Positions 16,881 to 25,005 of a stretch of 37,739 nt of DNA are shown piece by piece. The stretch comes from an uncultured Anaerolineae bacterium. GTDB lineage: Bacteria; Chloroflexota; Anaerolineae; Anaerolineales; Villigracilaceae. A program made the position numbers and the translations under genes. Every line of letters starts with the position of its first letter. The first letter of the stretch is position 1. A model generated the notes under the pieces. That model searched no databases. It was not told the origin of the DNA and saw nothing but the letters and a program-made list of their open reading frames with translations. The stretch is taken from contig CAILYI010000009.1 in NCBI GenBank assembly GCA_903838415.1, positions 1 to 37,739 of the forward strand. Reading direction: 5' to 3'.

Positions 16881-16942
16881 GCGTTACTCCAGCAGAATGG
16901 GCGGATGGTCAATCCTAAATCGTCAATCGTAAATCGTCAATC
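16843..16942. repeat. Degenerate AATC-type short repeats
   Basis: Two arrays of short A/T-rich units surround the ctaB start: on the plus strand GATTTTAGATTTTGGATTG within codons 2-17 of ctaB, and AATCGTCAATCGTAAATCGT upstream (16911-16942). Similar small dispersed repeats occur in cyanobacteria and Chloroflexota. Another fragment (TCTATCGTCCATCG) lies near 15998. They supply the first residues of ctaB and the sequence overlapping the end of the SUMF gene. Confidence 0.6.
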
Positions 16943-17846
16943 ACCGCGCACACCGAAACCCGACGCCCGGGCTGAAATAGGTCGGTGTGGCGTTGTTGCG
17001 CACCCAGGCGCGCAAATCCATGTCATACGTATCCTTCGAGCCGCCGCGCAGGAAGCGATAGTGCATCCCTTCATACACGTTGCCCGTCCACTGCCAGACG
17101 TTCCCGGCCATGTCGTACAGGCCGTAGGGGCTGGCGTTGTTCAGCGTGACATAATCACCATAGGTTTGGCCGTTGTAGAATCCCACCGGCGAAGTCCGCG
17201 AGCCAAAACTGGACATATCCTCAAACGGGTCGCGGCTGGAATAGAAATTGGCAACATTCACGGGGATTTCCTCGCCCCACGGGAAGGCCCTGCCATCCGT
17301 GCCGCGCGCCGCTTTTTCCCATTCCAACTCGCTCGGCAGGCGTCCGCTCTGCGCCAGGCAGTAAGCCCGCGCCCCAAACCAGGTTACGTTGGTCATCGGG
17401 TGGTTTTCGTAACCGGGCTTCGGAGTGAAACCGGAACCGTCAAAGCTGAGGCGCGAGGCCGGGTCTTCGAGTGGAATCAAAATCCAGTCACCGGCTTCTA
17501 TTTTTTCTTCATGTTTGACAGCGCGGAACTCGTCACCGGGATAAAAGCCGACGACGGCCCTTTTCCCGTTAAATTCGCCGACTTTGACCTCACCCGAAGC
17601 CAGCGACGCCGATAAATAAGCCGTGTACTGGCTGACAGTGACATCCGTCACCATCAGCTCGTAGTCGTAGTCAATCGTCGCTGATTCCGCTTCCTGCCCG
17701 GATAGGAACTCTCCCGCCGGGACTTTGGCCCAGGCTGATGAGTCGATGTCGGTTTCGAAGGCCGGAATCGGAGCGTTCAAATCAACAGTGGCGCAACCGG
17801 CCAGGAAAACGGTCAGCAGGATGACGGGAATGATGAGCTTTTTCAT
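16941..17846 (-). CDS. SUMF/FGE-fold lipoprotein, probably non-catalytic
   Basis: The 301 residues begin with a lipoprotein signal (lipobox LAGC, Cys 18). They contain a formylglycine-generating-enzyme-like domain: VPAGEFLSG, NHPMTNVTWFGARAYC, LPSELEWEKAARG, YDMAGNVWQWTGN, RFLRGGS and GVGFRCAR at the end. The Cys of catalytic FGE enzymes in the segment after RGGS is replaced (DMDLRAW), so sulfatase activation is unlikely. It is an exported, membrane-anchored C-type-lectin-like domain. AGGAGGTG precedes the start. The start overlaps the stop of the oxidase-like gene (TAATG), so it probably works with that complex. Confidence 0.82.
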   Translation of the reverse strand: MKKLIIPVILLTVFLAGCATVDLNAPIPAFETDIDSSAWAKVPAGEFLSGQEAESATIDYDYELMVTDVTVSQYTAYLSASLASGEVKVGEFNGKRAVVGFYPGDEFRAVKHEEKIEAGDWILIPLEDPASRLSFDGSGFTPKPGYENHPMTNVTWFGARAYCLAQSGRLPSELEWEKAARGTDGRAFPWGEEIPVNVANFYSSRDPFEDMSSFGSRTSPVGFYNGQTYGDYVTLNNASPYGLYDMAGNVWQWTGNVYEGMHYRFLRGGSKDTYDMDLRAWVRNNATPTYFSPGVGFRCAR

Positions 17847-19315
17847 TACTTCACCTCCTGCGAGAGTTCGTGGTCAACTTCTTCCACCCAGCGGCCTTTA
17901 TTCTTGAATAAATCCAGCAAACGCCAGATCAGGGTAATGGCCAACAGCACCAGCAGCATTGCCAGCCCGAAATCCATCAACAGCATGACGGTGTTGACCA
18001 GCGGCTGTTGCGCGGCTTCGCTGACGGAGAGCCGCTTCATCTCGAAGATGGTTACGGCGGCGAAGGCGATGTCGGACAAAATGATGATGCTCCAGCCATA
18101 AAGTTTGCGGATTTTGCCCTTCAGCCCGATCATATCGCCGTAGTAGAGCAGGATGATGGTGGCGACGATGGCTGAAAGCACATGCCAGTGACCGGTCAGT
18201 TCGATGCGTTCCTCGCGGGCAGGCCAGACGCGGAAGATTTCATCCAGTTTGATGGCCATAAAGATGCCGATGCCGCTGGTGGTGAAGTTCATGAACAGCA
18301 TTTGCCAGGTCGGGCCAAACCGCAGCGGGTCGTCGGTCAGGGCGGCGAGTTTTTGGAAGAGGTTCGGTTTCTTGAGCTGCGCCGTGCCCTGCCGGATGAG
18401 TTTGTCCCAGCTCCAGATCAGCAGCAGCAGCGCGGCTACCATGGAGGGCGTCGCGCCGACATAGATGACCATGTGCGCAATCGGCTCCAGTGGCGTAACC
18501 ACGCCCCAGACGCCCAGGCTGAGCACAATGGCGCCCAAAATCATCAGCGGCATGGCGATTTTGTGCATCAAGCCTTTGAAATCGAGCCAGCGGCCAATGA
18601 TGAGCGTGATCATGATGCAAATCAGCGCCAGCATGATGTGCAGGTGGCCGATGACGGCGAATTCCATCAACGATTTTTCGGGCATGCGGATGATGTTTTC
18701 GGCCAGGAAGGTCTCGAAGCCGTTGCCAAAGTAAGAGCCGGGTACCGCGCCAAAGAGCACTGAGAGCAATGTGGCCAGGGATGTGATGAAAAAGGCGGCG
18801 CGTTCCATGTCAAAGCCCTTGATCGAGGCGTATTCGCGGTTGGGCTGGGAATATTCTTTGTTCCAGGGCCACAGGGCAATCGTCAGCAAGGTGCCCGCGA
18901 AGAAGATCAGGCTCAGGCCGGTGATGTAGAGGCCGTGCAGCGCCCAGTTGTGGCCCCAATAGGCGAAGCCCATGCCGAAAATCATGGTCAGGATGTAGCC
19001 GACGGTGATTAGCACGCGCACGGCGCTGACGTAGAAGGGCTTCATCCGTACCAGGCTGGTGATCATGTAGGTTTCAATGGCCACCACGCCCATGGCGATG
19101 GAGTGATACAGGATGATGATGCGGCCTTCGCGCTCGGCCTGGACGATTTGCATGCCCAGATTCTTGATGACCCAGTCGCGCACGCCAAACTCGGCCATGG
19201 GGCCGGAGAGCATGCCGAACAGGGCGGTTTCCAGCCCAATCATCGCAATTGCGACCAGGATGAGGCCTTTGGTCGTTTTGAACAGGTAATTGAATCGACT
19301 TTGGAAAAATTGCAT
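17846..19315 (-). CDS. Divergent heme-copper oxidase subunit I-like protein (12 TM)
   Basis: This 489-residue protein has 12 hydrophobic helices, the number in heme-copper oxidase subunit I. Helix 2 has His71 (LYHSIAM), placed as the low-spin heme ligand. Helix 10 has GHWH (His376, His378), resembling the helix-10 heme ligands GHFH of ba3-type enzymes. Helix 8 HMVIYVGATPSMVAA resembles their helix 8. Helix 6 has GHLH (His224, His226) where GHP...Y is usual. Helix 7 lacks the His-His copper ligands. It may be a new NO- or sulfur-related member rather than a standard oxidase. Start chosen at 19315 (AAAGGAG upstream). Heme O synthase lies in the same operon; no subunit II is present. Confidence 0.65.
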   Translation of the reverse strand: MQFFQSRFNYLFKTTKGLILVAIAMIGLETALFGMLSGPMAEFGVRDWVIKNLGMQIVQAEREGRIIILYHSIAMGVVAIETYMITSLVRMKPFYVSAVRVLITVGYILTMIFGMGFAYWGHNWALHGLYITGLSLIFFAGTLLTIALWPWNKEYSQPNREYASIKGFDMERAAFFITSLATLLSVLFGAVPGSYFGNGFETFLAENIIRMPEKSLMEFAVIGHLHIMLALICIMITLIIGRWLDFKGLMHKIAMPLMILGAIVLSLGVWGVVTPLEPIAHMVIYVGATPSMVAALLLLIWSWDKLIRQGTAQLKKPNLFQKLAALTDDPLRFGPTWQMLFMNFTTSGIGIFMAIKLDEIFRVWPAREERIELTGHWHVLSAIVATIILLYYGDMIGLKGKIRKLYGWSIIILSDIAFAAVTIFEMKRLSVSEAAQQPLVNTVMLLMDFGLAMLLVLLAITLIWRLLDLFKNKGRWVEEVDHELSQEVK

Positions 19316-19396
19316 AAAGGCTCCTTTGCTGCCAGGGACGGAGATATGCCGGACAGATCTGTTTGTATAAAATATCACAAATAAATCAGGCCGTCA

Positions 19397-19410
19397 TTGA
19401 CTTTTGTCAA
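19397..19410 (-). promoter_or_regulatory. FNR/NNR-type operator, class II position
   Basis: TTGACTTTTGTCAA is a perfect TTGAC-N4-GTCAA palindrome, the FixK/NNR/FNR box form. On the minus strand a TATTTT hexamer begins 22 bases after it. This places the box centre at -41.5 relative to the expected start of the oxidase-like operon, the classic class II activator geometry. An FNR-type regulator gene is just upstream. Confidence 0.7.
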
Positions 19411-19412
19411 AT

Positions 19413-19448
19413 CAAAGCGCCTTTCCTGCGAAAAGGAAAGGCGCTTTG
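19413..19448. terminator. Terminator after the Crp/Fnr gene
   Basis: A perfect 15-bp stem, CAAAGCGCCTTTCCT (19413-19427) with AGGAAAGGCGCTTTG (19434-19448) and a six-base loop, lies 21 bases past the regulator stop and right beside the FNR-type box. The T-tract is weak. Confidence 0.75.
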
Positions 19449-19468
19449 AAAAATGGGCAACTCCGTTT

Positions 19469-20170
19469 TTACGGTTTTAGCGCGGGAGCATCCACCTGAG
19501 CCAGACGGGCCAGTTCATCGGAATGCAGGATCAGGATTTGTGTCCGGCTGCACTCGATCAGGCCTTGCGCCTTGAAGGTATTCAGCGAGCGGCTGATGGC
19601 TTCCGGCACGCTGGCGATGCGGCTGGACATTTCGTTAATCGAATGTTCGCGGCGGTTGATGGCTTGTTTGCCGTGCGCGCTCAACTCCAGCAGCAGTTTG
19701 GCCGCCCGCGACAGGACGGAGCGGAAGGAGAGATCCTCGTATTGTTCGATCATTTGCCTGTTGCGCCGGGCCAGCACGCGCAGCAGGCCCAGCCCGATTT
19801 GCGGGTAATGTTTCAGTAGTGCTTGAAACGATTCGGCGTTGATTTGCCAGAGATGCGCATCCTGCACAGCCACCGCGCTGACCGGGTTGGGGCCGCCATC
19901 CAGCACGGCCACTTCGTTGAACATGATGACCGGGTTGATGATGGCCAGGATGTTGACCTGTCCCTGAGGCCCGGTTTTGGTCAAATGAATCTGACCGCGC
20001 ATCAAGACAAACATCCCGGCGCAGGGTTCGCCTTCCGCGAAGACGGTTTGTTCCGGCCGGAAATGGCGGACCTGTCCCGAGCTGACAATTGCCAGCAGAT
20101 CACTCAATCCCAGGTGTTGAAAGTGTTGTACTTTCCGCAGGCTTTCCGCCAGGCTGTGTAATTCATCCAT
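19469..20170 (-). CDS. Crp/Fnr family transcriptional regulator
   Basis: This 233-residue protein has an N-terminal cyclic-nucleotide-binding fold (about residues 15-130) and a C-terminal winged helix. The recognition helix reads PEAISRSLNTF, with the E-x-x-S-R pattern that in FNR-type proteins contacts TTGAT/TTGAC half-sites. This fits the box upstream of the next operon. It lacks the Cys cluster of FNR, so it is not an Fe-S oxygen sensor. DNR/NNR-type NO sensing by heme, or another ligand, is possible. TATAAT ends six bases before the ATG, suggesting a leaderless or very short-leader mRNA. Confidence 0.88.
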   Translation of the reverse strand: MDELHSLAESLRKVQHFQHLGLSDLLAIVSSGQVRHFRPEQTVFAEGEPCAGMFVLMRGQIHLTKTGPQGQVNILAIINPVIMFNEVAVLDGGPNPVSAVAVQDAHLWQINAESFQALLKHYPQIGLGLLRVLARRNRQMIEQYEDLSFRSVLSRAAKLLLELSAHGKQAINRREHSINEMSSRIASVPEAISRSLNTFKAQGLIECSRTQILILHSDELARLAQVDAPALKP

Positions 20171-20259
20171 ATTCAGATTATATAATATTCACGGTCAGAA
20201 ATCGCGGATTTCCGCTTAAGAAAAAAGCCCAATTTTTGACCGCGCTGTGGATAGCCGAG

Positions 20260-20293
20260 AAAAGGCCCCCAAACCGGAGTCTGGAGGCCTTTT
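20260..20293 (-). terminator. Terminator of the ArsR-cytochrome-YeeE operon
   Basis: AAAAGGCC (20260-20267) pairs with GGCCTTTT (20286-20293), with an inner CCA/TGG extension. A T-run follows on the minus strand. It lies 30 bases after the YeeE/YedE-rhodanese stop. Confidence 0.8.
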
Positions 20294-20323
20294 TAGAGAT
20301 TTGCTGAAGTTAATTGGATTGAT

Positions 20324-21601
20324 TTACCCGCAGCCGCCGCCGCTTTTATCGCGCTTCAACTGAAGCTGGATTCTGGCTTCGTACTCGAGTTTCTCATATT
20401 CAATCGGGCTTGGGTCGGCGCACTGATAGCGATCGCCGAGCGCGGACGGGAAGGCGAATTGCAGTTTTTCCGCAATCACCGGCGTCTCGGAGCGGACAAT
20501 TTCAGGGTCGTCCTTGCCAAAGAAGGCGATCCAATTGTTCACGCCACCTTCCAGTAGATACGAATTCGGGATCGATTCGCCCACCAGCAGCTTCCACGCG
20601 TTGGTGGAGACTTCCTCGTCATTGCTGATCACAACGTAGATGGCATTTGGAGCAGAACTGGCCAACAGCTGGGGAATATGGGATTTCAACTGGTCTGCCG
20701 GGATGTTGACGGCGCGGCGGATATGGAACAGGTTGTAATCCGCTTCGGAGCGCACGTCGATCATCGTCAGCTTGAGGGTGTCATCGTTGATGGTCTTGAA
20801 CAATTCCGCCGGGGCGATCTGAACCTGTCGTTTTGCCAGGGCTTCATCCGCGCTCATTTTTACAGCTTGTTCATTGACGGTGCGGTTGAGCTGTACGCGG
20901 GCATACTTGGTTTCAGTTGAAGGCGTGCCGATGAAAAGCACCGCCAGGGCCAGCACAAACAATCCGCCTGCGGCATAGACGCGCTTTTTGGGTTCCTTGG
21001 TCAGGTCTTTTTTGCCAAAGATACGTTCCAACTGTTCGGCGCCCCAAAACATGAAGAGCGCCATCAAAACCACCAGCACCACGATCACGCCAGCCGGAAG
21101 ATGAAAGACATCCATCAGGGTCAGGCGGCCATAGTAACCGGCGTTGTTGTACCATTGGGTGAAATACTGTTCGGTTTCAGCAAACAGGAAGGCGCCGAAA
21201 AAGCCACCACCCACGAAGAACATACCGTCGATTTTGCCGGTCGAGGCTGAGGCCAGCGATGTGGTTGGGCAGAATCCGCCGATGATAAAGCCGACGCCCA
21301 TGATCAGCCCGCCGAGCACCCCGGATGGAACATAGGTCAGGTTGACCCACACCTGGCTGAAATCCAGAATGCCCAGGCCAGCTGCGCCAAAGGTCAAGGT
21401 CATTGCCACGGCAATCGCGGTGAACATGACTTTGAGCACCGTCAGGTCGGTGAAATAGAATTGAGCGGCCAGTTTGCGGCTGTTGCCAAAGCCCGACATT
21501 TCAAGCGTGAAGCCGAAGGCAAAGCCGATCACCGCAAAGAGTACATAGGTCCAGGGGTTCGAGGCGCTGACTGCCAGGAAAGAAGGAAGAGGGAAATTCA
21601 T
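20324..21601 (-). CDS. YeeE/YedE membrane protein fused to a cysteine-less rhodanese domain
   Basis: 425 residues. The N-terminal ~200 residues form a YeeE/YedE (thiosulfate-transporter TsuA-type) unit with GFAFGFTLEMSGFGNSRKL and the Cys motif GGFCPTTSLAS. A further helix (about 210-230) leads to an extracytoplasmic-looking rhodanese domain (about 265-365: MIDVRSEADYNLFHIRRAVNIP). The active-site loop, normally CRxGxRS, reads ISNDEEVST, so the sulfur-carrying Cys is absent. The C-terminal tail ends GGGCG, with another Cys in YQCADP, and might substitute. It is the last gene of the operon with a second YeeE half and sulfur-oxyanion-type cytochromes. AAGGAG precedes the ATG. Confidence 0.85.
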   Translation of the reverse strand: MNFPLPSFLAVSASNPWTYVLFAVIGFAFGFTLEMSGFGNSRKLAAQFYFTDLTVLKVMFTAIAVAMTLTFGAAGLGILDFSQVWVNLTYVPSGVLGGLIMGVGFIIGGFCPTTSLASASTGKIDGMFFVGGGFFGAFLFAETEQYFTQWYNNAGYYGRLTLMDVFHLPAGVIVVLVVLMALFMFWGAEQLERIFGKKDLTKEPKKRVYAAGGLFVLALAVLFIGTPSTETKYARVQLNRTVNEQAVKMSADEALAKRQVQIAPAELFKTINDDTLKLTMIDVRSEADYNLFHIRRAVNIPADQLKSHIPQLLASSAPNAIYVVISNDEEVSTNAWKLLVGESIPNSYLLEGGVNNWIAFFGKDDPEIVRSETPVIAEKLQFAFPSALGDRYQCADPSPIEYEKLEYEARIQLQLKRDKSGGGCG

Positions 21602-21613
21602 TTTATTCTCCTT

Positions 21614-22168
21614 TTACAGCCAAAACTTCCTGACGAAGTAGGCCATGGCGTAGGCGCCGCCAAAAATGGCAAACATGATCAGCCACGATCCGGCTGCCAG
21701 TGTCGCGCCACCGGTCAGCGCCTGGCCGGAGGTGCAGCCGCGCGCCATGCGCGCTCCATACAGGAATAAGACACCGCCCAGGAAAGCCATCGTCCAGCGC
21801 GTCTGATCTGTGATCTTGGGGCCGCGGGTGGTCTCGAGGCGGGTGCGGCCAAAGATCGTTCCGGAGGTAAATCCGCCCAGCAAAGCGCCAAAGAAGACCG
21901 GCACAATCCAGTCATCCAACGGGTTTTTATCGCCGCCCGCCATTTTGAGCAGATAAGGAGTCTTGTCAACATGCGCCGGAGCAATCGCATCTTCCGCGAG
22001 CGCAACCAGGCGGATGGTGGCTCCCGAGGAGCCGAGTCCGTTGCCGGTCAGGAACATCGCCAGGAAGAGTACGATGCCCAGGATCGTGCCGCCAAGATAG
22101 GGATGCACGTAAGGTCTTTCCGGGCGTCCGAACAGGCCTTTCTTTTCAGGGTTTACAGTAGTTGTCAT
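21614..22168 (-). CDS. YeeE/YedE family membrane protein (single unit)
   Basis: This 184-residue, four- to five-helix protein carries the YeeE/YedE signature GARMARGCTSGQALTGGATLAAGSW (Cys in ARGCTSG). The family takes up thiosulfate or related sulfur species in characterised TsuA examples. It is half-size and sits 12 bases before a second YeeE/YedE gene, so the two probably pair to make one transporter. A long N-terminal extracytoplasmic loop (about residues 45-85) is unusual. AGGAG lies seven bases before the ATG at 22168. Confidence 0.85.
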   Translation of the reverse strand: MTTTVNPEKKGLFGRPERPYVHPYLGGTILGIVLFLAMFLTGNGLGSSGATIRLVALAEDAIAPAHVDKTPYLLKMAGGDKNPLDDWIVPVFFGALLGGFTSGTIFGRTRLETTRGPKITDQTRWTMAFLGGVLFLYGARMARGCTSGQALTGGATLAAGSWLIMFAIFGGAYAMAYFVRKFWL

Positions 22169-22222
22169 GATTTTTCTCCTATTTCCCCTCTCTTTTTGGG
22201 GGAGAGGGGCAGGGGGTGAGGA

Positions 22223-24991
22223 CTATTTTTTGCCCTTGGGGGATTTTACTTTCGGTTCCCCGTGGGTTTTGTTGCCACCATGATGTGATTCAAGTTCTTC
22301 CCAACCTGTCACCATGCCGCGCATGGCTTCGAGCGGCGTGGCGCCGGTCGTGGTCAGGTAGACGTGTGCGATCACAAATGCGCCGAACAACCAGGCTACC
22401 AGGCTATGGAAGGGAGCCAGGATTGGCAGTCCGCCCATCCAACTGGTCAGTTGTGGCCACTTTTGCACGCTCCACATCAAAGCGCCGGTGATGATTTGCA
22501 GCGGCAGCAGCACGTTCAGCAATCCAAAGTAAGTTGCCTGCTGGAGCGGATTCATCTTCTGGTCTTTGCGCTTCTCAAATGGATGCGCTTCGCCCTTGAA
22601 AATGCCGCCGATATAGAACTTGGCCTGCACGATGGCGTCATCAAAGAAACCGACCGGGCGTGGAATGAACTGCTTGATCTCACCGGTGGTCAGGTGCCAG
22701 AACAGCGACAGCGCGGCATTGATGACCAGGATGGCTGCCAAAATATTGTGAACGGTCACGATATGGCGGAAGGAGAAGACCCCGAAGACATCCGGCCGGT
22801 GGATGATCAGGCCGGTGAACAACAGGAATACGATCGAGAAGGTCTGCAGCCAGTGCCAGAAGCGCTCGTAGCTCTCGTAAATATAAACTTTTTCAACCTT
22901 CGCCTTGCTTTTTGCCAGTTTCAGCGACGAAATGTAGCGCAGCGTGCCGTGACCGGCCACACCGAACAGCGTAGCCGCGAAAGCCAGCGCGCCGAACCAG
23001 TCAATCCAGTTGATGCGATCGCTGCCGAAGACGTATACGCCCTCTTTCATGGTCGCCGGTTGATATACCAGCGCGCCATTGTTGGATTTGACGATTTCGC
23101 CGCTGGCGTTGACATTGCTGTCAGCGACAAATTTGGGCGTCACGCCAGCCGGAGAGTAGGCAGCCAGTTGAATCGACTTGTTGACGCGCGAATCGCCGGT
23201 GTGACAGGTTTTGCAGTCACTGATGGCATATTCGCCGCGGGCAACATCGTGGTTGATGCTGTAGGGTTGAACCTGCCCTTCGATGTGCGGATTTTTCAGT
23301 CCGAGCGTTTCCAGTCGGGCGGCGACGGCGGCTTGTTTTTCGATGGTGTCGGTTTTCAGTTCGCCGCTGTCAATTTTTCCATCGCCATTTGCGTCGAAAG
23401 CGCTGACGATTTCAGCAGCGTACGCGCCGTTTTCGAGATAAGCTGCTTGCAAATCAGCTTCGCGCACCGGGCGCGGGCCGTTGTTGCCATCGTAGACCCA
23501 GTAGAAGCTGGTTACGAGGTTGTACGGCGCCAGGAGCGTCTTGCCGTCAATGTTGGTGCGCTGCATCAGCACGGGTTTGTAGCCGGTCACCAGGTCGGTG
23601 GTGGTATTGCTGCCACCCTGAATCCCACGGCAAAGATTGGTGGGTGTACCGTCGGCCTGGACCACGGTCCAGTCATAGGATTCGATCGCCGGGGCATACA
23701 TTTGCGGAATGTGGCAGGATTCGCAGGCCACGACCGCCATGTGCTGTTCGCTGTAAGGCAGCCAATCGGCGTGCGATTTCTGCGAGTCGTGGCAGGATTC
23801 GCAGCGGCGCATGGTGCCCTTGTTCTGCGGTGAGACCGTGAACTGGGCGCTCTGTCCGCGCGCAACGTTGTGATCGGGCATTTTCAGGTATTCGCCGATT
23901 TCCAGTTTGCGCGGGTCATACACCAGATGACTCGGGCTGGTTCCGGCGGCTTCCTGTGAATGGATCGGGTTATTGATGGAAAAGTGGCAGTCAGTGCATT
24001 TCAGGGCGCGCTCGGCGTGAATATCCCACGGGCGCGTCAGAGCAGATTTGCCGCTGACATTGACGCCCGATTCGGAGATTTTCTGCGAGGCGATCACCTG
24101 ACCGGTTGTGGCTGTCTGCGGGTAATTCTGGTCACAGGCGGAAATTGTCAGCGGGTCCTGGCCATTGGGGTGGACTTCGCCGTGACAGGCTGCGCAATTC
24201 TCGTTGGTGGGATCCTGGATCAGGACAAATTCCCGTTTCAGCTGGCCGCTCTCGTCGAAAGCGGCGGGATTCCACTGGTAGCTGTCTCCCGTTTTGTCGA
24301 GCAGACCGGTTCCCAGCAGGGTGGCGGTGTTGGCCAGGCCAAATTTGCCAGCCTCAATTTCGGCGGCGCGGGCGGAAGTGTTGGGCTGCTTGAGATGACA
24401 CAGGAAACAGTTCATTTCCATCGTGCCGGATTGTTTCCAATCCCAGGCGACGGGTTGTCCCGTTTTCGGGTCGAGGATGGCGGCTTCCGGGTTGGTGGCG
24501 TCGCCGCTGAGTTCCGTCAGGGCTGTACCGCTGCGGGATTTCGTCGCCGGGCCGCCGCCAGGAATCCGCTCTCCGTATTTCATCAGCCATTCGGCGGTGC
24601 TCATATCCAGGCGGTCGTCACCAGCCTGAGAAAGGAAGCGGTAGGTGAGCGGATCCCACTTTCCGAAGACGCCTGCGCTGGCGTTCATGCTGTCACTGAC
24701 GGGAGCGTAGCTGCTCAGACCCAGGTCGGCGTGGAAGCTGTGGGATTCGATGAAGGTCGTATCGTGGCACTCGCCGCAGGTTTTCATCGTGGAGACTGGC
24801 TGGCTGCTTTTGAGCACATTTTCGCCATTGGCGTCGAGCATGGCAAAGACCGGGTGCATCGGTGAAGGCTGGGCGACTGGAGCGCTGTTTTGTTTGGCCA
24901 GGACTTGTTGAATGCCAAACGCCAGCACGATGATCGATAGGAGCGCCAGGCCGATAAGCCATTTATTGGTGGACAGGATTTTTGTTTTCAT
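22223..24991 (-). CDS. Heptaheme cytochrome c fused to EF-hand and cytochrome b membrane domain
   Basis: 922 residues. A signal anchor (about 10-32) is followed by an exported multiheme part with seven CxxCH sites starting near residues 72, 195, 266, 332, 397, 423 and 593. An EF-hand-like loop DANGDGKIDSGEL (about 533-545) lies between hemes six and seven. A further helix (about 665-685) leads to a C-terminal b-type membrane domain of the Ni/Fe-hydrogenase / thiosulfate-reductase cytochrome b kind, with His in RFWHWLQ, FRHIVTVHN, LFWHL and FVIAHVY. A single polypeptide could thus oxidise quinol and pass electrons outward to the octaheme protein encoded just upstream. The gap to that gene is 14 bases. 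Confidence 0.85.
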   Translation of the reverse strand: MKTKILSTNKWLIGLALLSIIVLAFGIQQVLAKQNSAPVAQPSPMHPVFAMLDANGENVLKSSQPVSTMKTCGECHDTTFIESHSFHADLGLSSYAPVSDSMNASAGVFGKWDPLTYRFLSQAGDDRLDMSTAEWLMKYGERIPGGGPATKSRSGTALTELSGDATNPEAAILDPKTGQPVAWDWKQSGTMEMNCFLCHLKQPNTSARAAEIEAGKFGLANTATLLGTGLLDKTGDSYQWNPAAFDESGQLKREFVLIQDPTNENCAACHGEVHPNGQDPLTISACDQNYPQTATTGQVIASQKISESGVNVSGKSALTRPWDIHAERALKCTDCHFSINNPIHSQEAAGTSPSHLVYDPRKLEIGEYLKMPDHNVARGQSAQFTVSPQNKGTMRRCESCHDSQKSHADWLPYSEQHMAVVACESCHIPQMYAPAIESYDWTVVQADGTPTNLCRGIQGGSNTTTDLVTGYKPVLMQRTNIDGKTLLAPYNLVTSFYWVYDGNNGPRPVREADLQAAYLENGAYAAEIVSAFDANGDGKIDSGELKTDTIEKQAAVAARLETLGLKNPHIEGQVQPYSINHDVARGEYAISDCKTCHTGDSRVNKSIQLAAYSPAGVTPKFVADSNVNASGEIVKSNNGALVYQPATMKEGVYVFGSDRINWIDWFGALAFAATLFGVAGHGTLRYISSLKLAKSKAKVEKVYIYESYERFWHWLQTFSIVFLLFTGLIIHRPDVFGVFSFRHIVTVHNILAAILVINAALSLFWHLTTGEIKQFIPRPVGFFDDAIVQAKFYIGGIFKGEAHPFEKRKDQKMNPLQQATYFGLLNVLLPLQIITGALMWSVQKWPQLTSWMGGLPILAPFHSLVAWLFGAFVIAHVYLTTTGATPLEAMRGMVTGWEELESHHGGNKTHGEPKVKSPKGKK

Positions 24992-25005
24992 GGGTTTTGG
25001 CCTGT

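Noticed and set aside
19413-19448. Perfect 15-bp inverted repeat considered as an operator
   Set aside because: It lies just past the regulator stop codon, is GC-rich with a short loop, and is better explained as a terminator hairpin. The adjacent TTGAC-N4-GTCAA is the operator candidate.
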